DNA of 64,000 nt from Hydrogenovibrio sp. Lineage in GTDB: Bacteria; Pseudomonadota; Gammaproteobacteria; Thiomicrospirales; Thiomicrospiraceae. Positions within the stretch are counted from its first letter, which is position 1; each line of letters starts with the position of its first letter. Made by a program: the position numbers and the translations under genes. Positions 46,046 to 55,851 of this stretch are shown piece by piece. The notes beneath the pieces are model-generated. The model was given only the letters and a program-made list of their open reading frames with translations, did not search any database and was not told the DNA's origin. Where the stretch lies: NCBI GenBank assembly GCA_015484555.1, contig WFMZ01000030.1:1-64000 (forward strand), read 5' to 3'.

Positions 46046-46952
46046 TTCATTTCAAAAACAGTTTTTATGCCCTAGATACTGGGGGATTTGGCTGTTATTT
46101 TCACTATTAAAACCTTTTGCCTACCTACCTTATACTTGGAATAAGGCTATTGGAAAAGGGCTTGGAAATCTACTTTTCATACTTGCTACACGCCGTAAAA
46201 AAATTGCGCTTGCGAATATAAAAATTGCTTTCCCTGATAATTCTGAACAACAAAATAAGTTACTTGCCAAACAACACTTTCAGGCATTAGGCTTTAGTCT
46301 ATTTGAAGAAAGTATGGTCAACAGAATCAAAGATAAAAACCCTTCCCAAGTCAACTTTAGTAAACGTATTAAAATCAATGGCATTGAAAACCTACAGCAT
46401 GACAATGAAACCGGATTAATTATTATTATTCCCCACTTTACAACCATTAATGTGACCGGCTACGCGCTTTCTCTTGCCTTAGCTTGCCGAGCCATCTATC
46501 GAAAGCATGATATGGCTTTAATGGACTATTTGATACTAAAGGGTAGAACCATTCAATCTGAAGATGGCCGCCAAGCGAATCCTATTGCCAACACGGAAAC
46601 CCGTCAAATCGTCAAAACGCTTAGACAGGGTGGTAACATTCTTATTTTACCAGACCAACGCTATCGAGCTAAAGGGAGTATTCAAGTACCTTTTTTTGGG
46701 CAAAAAGTACCAAGTAACCCAGGAGTCAACAAGTTAAGTAAATTAGGAAAGGCAAAAGTGGTTGTTTGCTTTACTCGACAAGAAAAAGGACATTACTCGC
46801 TTAACATATCCACACCCTTAGAGAATTTTCCAAGTGGTGATGACTTACAAGATACCCAAAGACTACACAAGCTATACGAGCAAGAAATCAGACAAAACCC
46901 TAGTCAGTACCTTTGGGTGCATGACCGCTGGGACATCAAAGATCATCTCTAA
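46038..46952 (+). CDS. Lipid A late acyltransferase-like protein
   Basis: A 304-residue member of the LpxL/LpxM (HtrB/MsbB) lysophospholipid acyltransferase group, with an N-terminal hydrophobic anchor, [33 protein letters not shown] and YLWVHDRWD near the end. The family catalytic pair is H-x4-D/E; here the motif is H-F-T-T-I-N, so the acidic residue is Asn. It may have altered or reduced activity. The ATG at 46038 overlaps msbA by 8 bases; the longer upstream frame lies within msbA. Confidence 0.82.
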   Translation: MNNSFQKQFLCPRYWGIWLLFSLLKPFAYLPYTWNKAIGKGLGNLLFILATRRKKIALANIKIAFPDNSEQQNKLLAKQHFQALGFSLFEESMVNRIKDKNPSQVNFSKRIKINGIENLQHDNETGLIIIIPHFTTINVTGYALSLALACRAIYRKHDMALMDYLILKGRTIQSEDGRQANPIANTETRQIVKTLRQGGNILILPDQRYRAKGSIQVPFFGQKVPSNPGVNKLSKLGKAKVVVCFTRQEKGHYSLNISTPLENFPSGDDLQDTQRLHKLYEQEIRQNPSQYLWVHDRWDIKDHL

Positions 46953-46981
46953 CTATTCCCAAGGACAAACCCCTCTTGTCA

Positions 46982-46990
46982 TGCTATAAT
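46982..46990 (+). promoter_or_regulatory. Extended -10 promoter of ppc
   Basis: TGCTATAAT combines the extended TGn element with a perfect TATAAT, 45 bases before the chosen ppc start. The -35 region is not obvious, as is common for extended -10 promoters. Confidence 0.55.
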
Positions 46991-47035
46991 TACTAGTTGG
47001 ATATAAAATTTTTAATAAACGAATACGGAAAATTT

Positions 47036-49825
47036 ATGGCTAAGGAACTGCGCGACAAACAACTTAGATCTCGAGTAAAACTACTGGGGACTTTGTTAGG
47101 AAAAGTCATTGAAGAACAGGTTGGAAAATCTATTTTAGATGCGGTTGAAAAACTCCGACAGGGGTATATCCAGCTTCATGAACAGAATGACCCTGAACTT
47201 AGAAAAGAGCTTCAAGATTTTATTGATGCGCAAACGCCAGACGATCTATCTTTAATTATTCGTGCTTTCAACCTTTATTTCAGCCTCGTTAATCTGGCCG
47301 AAGAAGAGCACCAATTCCATGAGCGTCAAAGCCAGCTTCGTTCAGATGGCCCGCTTTGGATGGGTTCAGTTTTAAATACCATTGGCGACTTCAAAAAAGA
47401 AGGCCTATCTGCCGATGAAGTGCAAACCATTATCAATGAACTTGAATATGTCCCCGTTTTCACGGCTCACCCAACTGAATCAAAGCGTCGTGCTGTCATG
47501 GACAACCTTCGCAAAATATTCTTAACACTGGGCGACTATAACGAAGCAGAAACTTATAAGAATCCCTACGCGCAAGAAGAAGTGATTAAGAAACTACAAT
47601 ATCAGCTTCAAATCTTGTGGAAAACCGATGAAGTTCGCCGTACTAAGCCGACGGTTCAAGATGAAATTCGTAATGGTATCTACCACTTTCGCCAGTCTTT
47701 ATTTACTGCCGTACCACAAACATACCGCTACATGGAACGTGCGCTAGCACGTTATTATCCAAATGCAGACATTCAAACACCAGAATTCTTAACATTTGGC
47801 TCCTGGATTGGTGGTGACAGAGATGGTAACCCTTTTGTTACCCATGAAACCACGGTTAATGCATTATTAATGCAAACTCGTGCTGTTTTATATGAGTATG
47901 AGCAGCGTGTATTTCAGTTAAGCAATCAACTCACTCAGTCTGTATTTATTGCTAACATTAGCCAAGAAGTACTGAATAAAGCAACAATTATTGATAGTGA
48001 ATTTCAAGAAATGGTTTTCCACCGTCGTTCAGAACGACATAAAGATGAACCTTATCGTCGTTTCTTATCGCTTATTCGCGGCCGTCTGCAATTAAATTTA
48101 AAATATGTCGAAGACCAGTTAAATGGTGTTGCTACAGATAAATCTCCATTTAGTTACTCATCTGAAGATGACTTTCTAGAAGACCTTGAGCTTATTTACA
48201 CCTCTCTATGCAGTCATGGCGATGAAATTGTGGCAGATGCTGATTTAAAAGATTTAATTCGTTTGGTTAAAACCTTTGGTTTCTACCTAATGCGCTTGGA
48301 TATTCGTCAAGAATCAAACGTACACTGTGATGCAGTAAGCGACTTACTGTCTTACCTAGATATTGACTACAACAGCCTATCAGAACCAGAGAAACTAGAC
48401 TGTTTAGCCGCACAAATTACGGCACCTACCATCATTGATACCTCTCACTTAAACCTAGAGCCAATGACAGTTGAAGTACTTGAAGTTTTCCACGTAATGA
48501 AAAAAATGCGTGCCGAAATTAGCCCCAAAGCCTTTAACAACTACGTTATTTCCATGACACACGAAGCTAGCCACGTTATGGAAGTACTTTTCCTTGCTCA
48601 CCAAGCTGGGCTTGCAGGTTACAACGCTGGCCAACCTTATTGTGATATTCGTGTTTCCCCTTTATTTGAAACCATTATTGACCTAGAACATATTGTGCCA
48701 GTGACTTCTGCTTTGTTTGACAACAAAACTTACATGGAGTTGCTCGCTGCCTCAGGCAACATGCAAGAAATTATGTTGGGTTATTCAGATTCAGCCAAAG
48801 ATGGTGGCAACCTGTCTTCTTCTTGGACGCTGTATCAAGCACAGCAACAAATTATGGCTTTGGCCGATGAATATGATATTGACTGTCGTTTATTCCACGG
48901 TCGTGGTGGAACAGTTGGCCGTGGCGGCGGCCCTACTCACAATGCTATTTTGTCACAGCCTACCGGTACGGTACGTGGCAAAATTAAGTTTACAGAGCAG
49001 GGAGAAGTCTTGTCGTTTAAGTACAGCAATGCTGAAACAGCCATGTACGAACTATCGTTAGGTGTCACAGGCCTAATGAAGGCTTCTAAATGCCTTGTGC
49101 GTAAGCAAGAAGCTGACAAACCTGAATACTTAAGCGCCATGCAAGAACTTGCGAAAGAAGGTGAAAATTCCTTCCGTGAATTAACCGATGATACCCCAGG
49201 GTTCTTCGATTTCTTCTATGCGGCAACGCCGGTAAATGAGATTGGTTTATTAAATATTGGTTCAAGACCTTCTCACCGTAAAAAAGGGAATTTATCTAAA
49301 TCCTCTATTCGTGCGATTCCTTGGATATTTGGTTGGGCACAAGCCCGCCTAACCTTCCCCGCATGGTACGGAACGGGAGAAGCGTTCAGTAACTGGATCC
49401 ATGCCAAATCTGATGCACAGCTGAAAGAAATGTATGAAAACTGGCCTTTCTTTAGAGGGCTCGTCAGCAACATTCAGATGGCTTTATTCAAAACCGAACT
49501 GTCCATTGGCAAAGGTTATAGTGCTATTGCAGATGACCAGGAAACTGCCCAGAAAATTTACAGCATGATTGCGGCTGAACATAAACGCACCGTAGACTGT
49601 AATCTTCAAATCAGTGGTAATGAGTACCTAATGGCTGACACACCACAACTGGCATTATCGCTACAACGACGTGAACCTTATTTAGAGCCTTTGAATAACA
49701 TTCAAATCTCTATCTTAAAGCACTATAAGAATGAATCTTTATCGGAAGAAGAGAGAGACATTTGGTTAGCACCGTTACTGAACAGCATTAATGCTATTGC
49801 AGCAGGCATGAGAAACACTGGTTAA
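47036..49825 (+). CDS. ppc: Phosphoenolpyruvate carboxylase
   Basis: A 929-residue enzyme fixing bicarbonate onto PEP to make oxaloacetate. The catalytic His is in VFTAHPTESKRR, followed by FGSWIGGDRDGNPFVT, the glycine loop FHGRGGTVGRGGGPTH and RAIPWIFGWAQARLTFPAWYG. In an autotroph it replenishes the (often incomplete) TCA cycle. The ATG at 47036 follows TACGGAAA and is favoured over a TTG at 46997. A terminator follows. Confidence 0.96.
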   Translation: MAKELRDKQLRSRVKLLGTLLGKVIEEQVGKSILDAVEKLRQGYIQLHEQNDPELRKELQDFIDAQTPDDLSLIIRAFNLYFSLVNLAEEEHQFHERQSQLRSDGPLWMGSVLNTIGDFKKEGLSADEVQTIINELEYVPVFTAHPTESKRRAVMDNLRKIFLTLGDYNEAETYKNPYAQEEVIKKLQYQLQILWKTDEVRRTKPTVQDEIRNGIYHFRQSLFTAVPQTYRYMERALARYYPNADIQTPEFLTFGSWIGGDRDGNPFVTHETTVNALLMQTRAVLYEYEQRVFQLSNQLTQSVFIANISQEVLNKATIIDSEFQEMVFHRRSERHKDEPYRRFLSLIRGRLQLNLKYVEDQLNGVATDKSPFSYSSEDDFLEDLELIYTSLCSHGDEIVADADLKDLIRLVKTFGFYLMRLDIRQESNVHCDAVSDLLSYLDIDYNSLSEPEKLDCLAAQITAPTIIDTSHLNLEPMTVEVLEVFHVMKKMRAEISPKAFNNYVISMTHEASHVMEVLFLAHQAGLAGYNAGQPYCDIRVSPLFETIIDLEHIVPVTSALFDNKTYMELLAASGNMQEIMLGYSDSAKDGGNLSSSWTLYQAQQQIMALADEYDIDCRLFHGRGGTVGRGGGPTHNAILSQPTGTVRGKIKFTEQGEVLSFKYSNAETAMYELSLGVTGLMKASKCLVRKQEADKPEYLSAMQELAKEGENSFRELTDDTPGFFDFFYAATPVNEIGLLNIGSRPSHRKKGNLSKSSIRAIPWIFGWAQARLTFPAWYGTGEAFSNWIHAKSDAQLKEMYENWPFFRGLVSNIQMALFKTELSIGKGYSAIADDQETAQKIYSMIAAEHKRTVDCNLQISGNEYLMADTPQLALSLQRREPYLEPLNNIQISILKHYKNESLSEEERDIWLAPLLNSINAIAAGMRNTG

Positions 49826-49850
49826 GGTAAAACAGCTTTAATCATGTGAC

Positions 49851-49868
49851 CCACCCCTGGTGATTTTT
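49851..49868 (-). repeat. Dispersed CCAGGGGTGG repeat, copy 7
   Basis: CCACCCCTGGTGATTTTT has the same G-to-A change as copy 1. It lies between the ppc stop and its terminator. Confidence 0.75.
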
Positions 49869-49893
49869 AAGCCCGCTTGATGCGGGCTTTTAC
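49869..49893 (+). terminator. Rho-independent terminator after ppc
   Basis: AAGCCCGC, loop TTGAT and GCGGGCTT are followed by T's. The stem begins immediately after the repeat copy. Confidence 0.85.
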
Positions 49894-49958
49894 TTTTGGC
49901 CAATAAATAAGTATAATACGGCGCTTATTTATTTGAACTACGGACACTTGTTTAGCTT

Positions 49959-50354
49959 ATGCAAATTACTCTGCTAAAATCCAAATTACATAGAGTCACC
50001 ACCACCCATTCAGAACTAGATTATGAAGGCTCCTGTGCGATTGACGGGCTCTTACTAGACTTAGCTGGCATTCGTGAATACGAGCAAATTCAAATTTATA
50101 ACATCAACAATGGTGAGCGTTTTACGACCTACGCTATTCGCGCTGAAGAAAATACGGGCATCATTTCAATCAATGGTGCAGCTGCTCATAAAGCTAATCC
50201 AGATGATTTATTGATTATTGCCACTTATATTTCGATGAATGAAAAAGAGGCCGATACCTTTAAACCTGTCATGGTTTACTTTGAAGGCGGGCGTGAAAAC
50301 AAAGTCTCTCACACCCGTAATAGCATCCCTGTTCAAATGCAGAAGCAAGCTTAG
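49959..50354 (+). CDS. panD: Aspartate 1-decarboxylase
   Basis: A 131-residue pyruvoyl enzyme that makes beta-alanine for pantothenate. The self-cleavage site is Gly-Ser in [14 protein letters not shown] (about 24-25), which yields the pyruvoyl group. [14 protein letters not shown] and [19 protein letters not shown] are family landmarks. Length fits the precursor. Confidence 0.95.
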   Translation: MQITLLKSKLHRVTTTHSELDYEGSCAIDGLLLDLAGIREYEQIQIYNINNGERFTTYAIRAEENTGIISINGAAAHKANPDDLLIIATYISMNEKEADTFKPVMVYFEGGRENKVSHTRNSIPVQMQKQA

Positions 50355-50387
50355 CGTTTAACCCCCTTAAATATTAAGATCCATACT

Positions 50388-50427
50388 AAAAAGGCGTCAT
50401 ATGATTTTTCATATGACGCCTTTTTTG
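50388..50427. terminator. Bidirectional terminator between panD and phoR
   Basis: AAAAAGGCGTCATATG, a six-base loop and the complementary arm CATATGACGCC followed by T's form a strong stem usable from both sides. Confidence 0.9.
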
Positions 50428-50466
50428 TTAAAAACAATAAATATAAAAACAGCCTACTGTATTGCC

Positions 50467-51753
50467 TTAAGCTGCTGTTAACTGGCAACTAAATACAGAG
50501 CCAACACCATATTGACTAGATACGTTCAAGCTAGTGCCATGTCGTTCTAAAATATGCTTCACAATAGCCAACCCTAGCCCTGTACCACCTGTATCTCGTG
50601 AACGAGCGTCATCTATTCGATAGAAGCGTTCGGTGAGCCTAGCGAGATGTTCTTGTGCGATACCCATACCCCAATCTTGTACTTCGAAGTTCACCATACC
50701 TTTTTTCAAATACAACCTTATCGCAATATTACCCCCATTTGGGCTGTAACGAACAGCGTTGGAGATTAAATTGGTAAACACACTCACTAAAGGGGTTTTA
50801 AAGCCTTCTACAAACAAGCTTTCTTCAATATCAAAGTTAAACTGGTGCTGCCCGCTACTCAGCTGTTCTGATGATAACGTTAAGCTTGCTAATAACTCGC
50901 TAACATTAATTTTTTCAGGCTTACCGACCAAGGCTTCAGATTCTAATGCTGACAGACTTAATAACTCATTCAAAAGAGACTGCATTCTTAATGACTGCTG
51001 ATGCATCTGCTCTAAAGGCATCTGCCAACGTCCCTCATTGGCTTCCATATCTATCATGGTTTCAACATATCCCCTAATGACCGTTAAGGGCGTGCGTAAC
51101 TCGTGAGAGGCATTGGCAATAAAATCTTTACGGATTTGTGCACTATTATAAAGTTCATGAATGTCTTTAAAAATAATAAGCTTATGCTGTTTATAGTAGT
51201 TAGACACTTCAACACTAAAGGTTCTGGGAATGCCCTGTAAGCTTTTTAAGATAAGTGGTTGTTCATAGTTTTCGTCATGTAAGTATTGAATAAATTCTGA
51301 AATACGTAAATGGTATTCTAACTTCATACCGATATCTGCATGAGATAGCTTTAGCTTTTGTTCGGCGGACTGGTTAAACCATTCTACCTGCCTTTTTTCT
51401 CCAACTGAGATAATGGCATCATCAAGCGCCATGGCAGCCGCTTTAAATTGTTCAGATTTATATAACTGAATATCAGCATGTTTTTCTAAAGATCGTTGCT
51501 TGCGTGAAACCAAATGCCCCACCTCTGCCCACAAACCAGAGGTTGGTGGATAGTGCACGCTGCCATCGCCTTTCAGCCACAGTTCAAACTTGCGCATACT
51601 TAAAATTTGGCGAGCAACATAAAAGCAAAAATAGAATATTAAAGCCAGCCAAATATCACCCACCAACCAACCTAAAAATAAGGCTAACCAAAGGGTCGTG
51701 ACCAACCATGTTAGCTCTCGCAACACACCTGCTGAAAGAAACTTTATTTTCAT
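50467..51753 (-). CDS. phoR: Phosphate regulon sensor kinase
   Basis: A 428-residue kinase with two N-terminal membrane segments (about 10-55), a PAS region (about 100-195), HisKA with the phospho-acceptor in SHELRTPLTVIRGY, and an HATPase domain with NLISNAVRYSP, DWGMGIA and GTGLGLAIVKHIL. It senses phosphate limitation through the Pst-PhoU complex and phosphorylates PhoB. It directly follows phoB. Confidence 0.93.
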   Translation of the reverse strand: MKIKFLSAGVLRELTWLVTTLWLALFLGWLVGDIWLALIFYFCFYVARQILSMRKFELWLKGDGSVHYPPTSGLWAEVGHLVSRKQRSLEKHADIQLYKSEQFKAAAMALDDAIISVGEKRQVEWFNQSAEQKLKLSHADIGMKLEYHLRISEFIQYLHDENYEQPLILKSLQGIPRTFSVEVSNYYKQHKLIIFKDIHELYNSAQIRKDFIANASHELRTPLTVIRGYVETMIDMEANEGRWQMPLEQMHQQSLRMQSLLNELLSLSALESEALVGKPEKINVSELLASLTLSSEQLSSGQHQFNFDIEESLFVEGFKTPLVSVFTNLISNAVRYSPNGGNIAIRLYLKKGMVNFEVQDWGMGIAQEHLARLTERFYRIDDARSRDTGGTGLGLAIVKHILERHGTSLNVSSQYGVGSVFSCQLTAA

Positions 51754-52461
51754 TTAATCCACCGAGAAGCGATAACCCACGCCCCGAACCGTTTGAATGG
51801 TATCTTCAGCATCGACTTCTTTTAGTAACTTCCTTAAACGCCTAATATGTACATCAACCGTACGCTCTTCTACAATAACACTGGTCCCCCAAACTTGGTC
51901 TAACAGCTGTGACCTAGAGTAAACTCGGTTTGGGTTGGCCATAAAAAACTGTACCAATTTAAATTCAGTAGGTCCTAGCTTTAGCTCCGTTTTATTCACT
52001 TTAAAACGGTAGCTGTTTAAGTCTAAAGAAAGGTGTCCTATTTTGATGACCTTACTCACCACCTTTTCAACAGATGATGAACGTCTTAGCAAGGCCTGGC
52101 ACCTTGCTACCAAAGCGCGCGGAGAAAAAGGCTTCACCACATAGTCATCCGCCCCCGCATCAAACCCCACTACCTGGTCGGCCTCTTCTCCCTTAGCCGT
52201 TAGCATTAAAATAGGCGTGTTAGCCACCACTTCATATTGCCGAACTTTCTCACAAAATTGAACTCCGCTCATGCCTGGCAGCATCCAATCTACAATTACG
52301 CCATCTGGCAAATGGTCTTGTAACAATGCCCAACCCTGCTCAGCATTAGGCGCTTCAATAATGGCAAAACCCGCTACAGAAAGCGTGAACTTCAACATAT
52401 CTCGAATGGCAGTTTCATCTTCAATAATGAGTATGGTTTGAGCAGACATTTTAGGCGACAT
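51754..52461 (-). CDS. phoB: Phosphate regulon response regulator
   Basis: A 235-residue OmpR/PhoB-type regulator. Receiver domain: IIEDE, phospho-acceptor Asp in VIVDWMLPGMSG, T-A-K and VVKPFSP. Winged-helix DNA-binding domain: LKLGPTEFKLVQFFMANPNRVYSRSQLLDQVWG and VDVHIRRLRKLL, ending GVGYRFSVD. A second ATG four codons in is an alternative start; neither has a clear ribosome binding site. Likely activator at the boxes before pstC. Confidence 0.95.
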   Translation of the reverse strand: MSPKMSAQTILIIEDETAIRDMLKFTLSVAGFAIIEAPNAEQGWALLQDHLPDGVIVDWMLPGMSGVQFCEKVRQYEVVANTPILMLTAKGEEADQVVGFDAGADDYVVKPFSPRALVARCQALLRRSSSVEKVVSKVIKIGHLSLDLNSYRFKVNKTELKLGPTEFKLVQFFMANPNRVYSRSQLLDQVWGTSVIVEERTVDVHIRRLRKLLKEVDAEDTIQTVRGVGYRFSVD

Positions 52462-52496
52462 CCAAGTTAAAATAAGGGTTAAAACATACGTTAGTG

Positions 52497-53237
52497 TTAT
52501 TCAGAAGCTTCCATATTTTGAAACAGTTTAACCACCGCCTCTTTATCCATGACACGAATATCTTCACCATTAATTAAGTAAACCAGGTTTTCGATAATAT
52601 TACGAACATGGTCAGAAACTCTTTCTACCGCTCTTACAGACAGTAATAGCTGCGCAATACATTCTACTTTATCAGGCTGCTCTTTAAAGCCTTTTATAAT
52701 TTCTGCATAGGCTTCTTTATAAATGGCATCTATGACCTCTTCTTCTGTAATTACCGCTAGCGCATCTTTAATGGTTAATTTAGCGAAAGCATTTAAAGTA
52801 GCATTTAACATTTGTTCGGAACGATACGCCATGTCCAACAACTTTGAATAGCCTGGAATATCATCACAAGGTTGTTGTCCCAGTTTAATAAAAACCTTAA
52901 CCATTTTAGCTAACTTGACCACTTCATCGCCAATACGCTCCAAATCAATCGCAATACGAATTGCGGCAATGGTTAAGCGTAAGTCAGCCGCCGCAGGTTG
53001 TTGACGTGCTAAAATATTAGCACACAGACGTTCTATTTCAAATTCAGCCATATTGACAGCCTTATCTAAAATAATCACTTCTTCAGCACGATTCACATCA
53101 CCATGGGTTAAAGCTTCTAAGGCATTAGATAACTGGCTTTCAGCCAAACCACCCATTTCTAAAATTTGATTAAACACACCTTCAAGACTGTCATTTAATC
53201 GCCCTGAAATATGAGAGGTAAATTCTTGCTTTTCCAT
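52497..53237 (-). CDS. phoU: Phosphate transport regulator PhoU
   Basis: A 246-residue all-helical protein with two PhoU repeats; metal-binding E-x3-D-like clusters are in RIAIDLERIGDEVVKLAKMV and RAVERVSDHVRNIIENLVYL. It links the PstSCAB transporter to PhoR and represses the regulon when phosphate is ample. AAAAGGA precedes the start. A dispersed repeat lies between pstB and this gene. Confidence 0.95.
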   Translation of the reverse strand: MEKQEFTSHISGRLNDSLEGVFNQILEMGGLAESQLSNALEALTHGDVNRAEEVIILDKAVNMAEFEIERLCANILARQQPAAADLRLTIAAIRIAIDLERIGDEVVKLAKMVKVFIKLGQQPCDDIPGYSKLLDMAYRSEQMLNATLNAFAKLTIKDALAVITEEEVIDAIYKEAYAEIIKGFKEQPDKVECIAQLLLSVRAVERVSDHVRNIIENLVYLINGEDIRVMDKEAVVKLFQNMEASE

Positions 53238-53300
53238 ATGTAATTCCTTTTATATTTTGTATCTCTCATCCTGAGATGAGTACGAAAAATGCCCAAACCC

Positions 53301-53318
53301 AAAAATCGCCAGGGGTGG
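53301..53318 (+). repeat. Dispersed CCAGGGGTGG repeat, copy 8 (between pstB and phoU)
   Basis: A perfect AAAAATCGCCAGGGGTGG inside the leftward phosphate operon. It is preceded by AAAAATGCCCAAACCC, a variant of the flank also seen by copies 4 and 9b. As mRNA it could affect processing between pstB and phoU. Confidence 0.8.
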
Positions 53319-53343
53319 TCTATTCAAATAACCATTTTAATGT

Positions 53344-54114
53344 TTAGCCATAACGCCCTGAAATATAGTCTTCTGTACGCTTTTGTTGTGGTGCCGTAAA
53401 TAAGCCATCTGTATCAGAATATTCAATTAAATCACCCATATACATGAAGGCCGTGTAGTCAGAAACCCTGGCGGCTTGTTGCATATTGTGTGTCACAATT
53501 AAAATAGTAAATTCTTTTTTTAGCTCAAAAATAAGTTCCTCAATCGCTAGGGTTGAAATAGGATCCAGTGCCGAAGTGGGTTCATCTAACAACAGCACTT
53601 CGGGTCTAATGGCAATCGCCCTGGCAATGCATAATCTTTGCTGTTGTCCGCCAGACATGCCAAGGGCATTTTCATCTAAACGATCTTTCACTTCCTCCCA
53701 AAGACCAGCCCCTTTTAAAGCCCATTGCACTTCTTTATCTAGCATAGCCTTGTCACGAATGCCTTGTAGCCTTAAACCATAACAAACATTTTCATAAATA
53801 GATTTAGGAAAAGGATTGGGCTTTTGAAATACCATGCCAACACGTCGTCTCAACAAAGAAACATCCATTTCTTTGGCGTACATATCATCACCATATAAAG
53901 TCATATCACCGGTAACACTCACCGAATCAATTAAATCATTCATTCTATTAAAACAGCGTAATAAGGTCGATTTACCACAACCAGACGGACCAATAAAAGC
54001 TGTTACCTTCTTCTCTGGCAAGGACATACTGATGCCGTTAAGAGCTTTTTTCTTTCCATAAAATAATGCCCAGTCCTTAACTTCTATGGCTATGTTTTCA
54101 TCTTCTAAATTCAT
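53344..54114 (-). CDS. pstB: Phosphate ABC transporter ATPase
   Basis: A 256-residue ATPase with Walker [10 protein letters not shown], the PstB-type [24 protein letters not shown] segment, signature MSGGQQQRL, Walker [17 protein letters not shown] and H-loop [15 protein letters not shown]. It powers uptake by PstC-PstA. Length and motifs are canonical. Confidence 0.96.
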   Translation of the reverse strand: MNLEDENIAIEVKDWALFYGKKKALNGISMSLPEKKVTAFIGPSGCGKSTLLRCFNRMNDLIDSVSVTGDMTLYGDDMYAKEMDVSLLRRRVGMVFQKPNPFPKSIYENVCYGLRLQGIRDKAMLDKEVQWALKGAGLWEEVKDRLDENALGMSGGQQQRLCIARAIAIRPEVLLLDEPTSALDPISTLAIEELIFELKKEFTILIVTHNMQQAARVSDYTAFMYMGDLIEYSDTDGLFTAPQQKRTEDYISGRYG

Positions 54115-54189
54115 GCTAACACTCTCTTTTCTTGTCTACATTTAACCGAATGATATCGGCTATTTTAATCGCTTATGCCGTATGTCTCG

Positions 54190-55839
54190 TTAATGACTTA
54201 ACGATTTATATTTTTCTCGCAAGCGATTTCTAATGATGATGGCACCCACGTTAAGCGACACAATAATCACAATTAATAATAAAGCCGTTGCATAAACCAA
54301 TGGCTGTGAAGCTTCAACATTAGGGCTTTGAAAGCCCACATCGTAAATTTGAAATCCTAGGTGCATAAACTTTCGGTCTAAATGAACAAACGGGGCATTA
54401 AAATCAATGGGTAACTCGGGTGCTAACTTCACTACGCCCACTAACATCAATGGAGCAACCTCTCCTGCGGCTCGTGCAACGGCCAAAATAAGCCCCGTCA
54501 TAATGGCTGGCAAAGACATAGGGAGAACAATTTTCATAATCGTTTCAGACCGAGTCGCCCCCAGCGCAAGCCCGCCTTCACGCAAAGACATTGGTACACG
54601 AGAAAGACCTTCTTGGGTTGAGACTATCACCACAGGCAAAGTAAGCAAAGCCATGGTTAAAGAAGCCCACAACAATCCTGGCGTACCAAAAGTCGGACTA
54701 GGCTGCGCATAGGAATAGAAGAGGTCATCAATGCTACCGCCTAATATATACACGAAGAAGCCTAGACCAAAAATACCAAACACGATAGAAGGCACGCCCG
54801 CTAAGTTATTAATAGAAATTCTAACCAGCCGAAGTAAAAAGCCCTCTTTTGCATATTCCGACATATAAACTGCTGCAACCACCCCTAATGGCATTACAAA
54901 GATCGTCATTAAAATAACCATCGTAATCGTGCCGATAATGGCAGGGAAAATACCCCCTTCTGTATTGGCTTCACGTGGATCATCAATTAAAAAGTGCCCC
55001 ATAGATTGAAAGAAGAATGATAACTCTTCTAACAAGCTCATTTCATTGGGCTGCCAAAGCTTGACAATGTTTTTAATTTGAACGTGTACTTTCTGACCCC
55101 CTGCAATGGTCAGCACCACTTCACCCAACGCTTTTCTTTGACTATATAAAACGGTTAGTTGCTTTTGAAACTGCTCAAACTGCTTATTTAATAATTGGGA
55201 TTGTTCTGCAAACTCCGCTTGCTTATCAGTGGTAAATGAACCGGTTAACCTAAGTTTTTTCTTATCCAATCTAAGCCTTTCAAGATCATAATTAATACTA
55301 CCAATATCCATTTTTTCAATATGCTTAATTTTGCCTCTAAGTTGCTGACTTTTTGCTAAGGTCTTTTTCACCAGCGTCATATTTTGAGCATTAACAGGAT
55401 ATTTATGACCATTTATTTGAATATAATTTAATTTCCCATAAACATTTCCCCACTCATATCGTTCAAGCACAAAAATATTGTCTGCTTTTTTTAGCGTCTG
55501 TGAGACTAGGTCATTTGCACTAATCCACCTAAAATCAATACCATAAATATCACGGTTACCCACCTTAATTAAATATTGCTTCACTTGAGCTTTATGGGCT
55601 ATTCCAGCCTCATCCTGGTAAGACACCTCTTTATATTTAGTGTCATATATTTCACCAACCACCTGCTCTACTGAGCCCTGGTTATTTAAGTTGAATTCAT
55701 ATACCGCATGAGGCCAAAAATGTGCCAAACCTTTGTAGGCAATCATCAGCACCAAGCCTACGACCAATACGACACTAATACTCACTGCTGAAGCACTGAA
55801 CCAAATCCAGTGTTCGCCTTTTTTAAACCAATTAATCAT
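54190..55839 (-). CDS. pstA: Phosphate ABC transporter permease PstA, long form
   Basis: A 549-residue permease, about twice the usual size. After an N-terminal helix (about 15-38) comes an extra extracytoplasmic region of about 240 residues (DUF3333-like), then the ABC permease core with the EAA-type loop LREGGLALGATRSETIMKIVLPMSLPAIM. Long PstA proteins of this kind occur in Vibrio and other marine gammaproteobacteria. The ATG at 55839 has AAGGA nine bases upstream; a TTG two codons earlier is less likely. Confidence 0.92.
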   Translation of the reverse strand: MINWFKKGEHWIWFSASAVSISVVLVVGLVLMIAYKGLAHFWPHAVYEFNLNNQGSVEQVVGEIYDTKYKEVSYQDEAGIAHKAQVKQYLIKVGNRDIYGIDFRWISANDLVSQTLKKADNIFVLERYEWGNVYGKLNYIQINGHKYPVNAQNMTLVKKTLAKSQQLRGKIKHIEKMDIGSINYDLERLRLDKKKLRLTGSFTTDKQAEFAEQSQLLNKQFEQFQKQLTVLYSQRKALGEVVLTIAGGQKVHVQIKNIVKLWQPNEMSLLEELSFFFQSMGHFLIDDPREANTEGGIFPAIIGTITMVILMTIFVMPLGVVAAVYMSEYAKEGFLLRLVRISINNLAGVPSIVFGIFGLGFFVYILGGSIDDLFYSYAQPSPTFGTPGLLWASLTMALLTLPVVIVSTQEGLSRVPMSLREGGLALGATRSETIMKIVLPMSLPAIMTGLILAVARAAGEVAPLMLVGVVKLAPELPIDFNAPFVHLDRKFMHLGFQIYDVGFQSPNVEASQPLVYATALLLIVIIVSLNVGAIIIRNRLREKYKSLSH

Positions 55840-55851
55840 CGTCAATTTTCC

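Noticed and set aside
48717..49061. Plus-strand frame of 114 residues within ppc
   Set aside because: It is an out-of-frame shadow of the conserved PEP carboxylase catalytic region.
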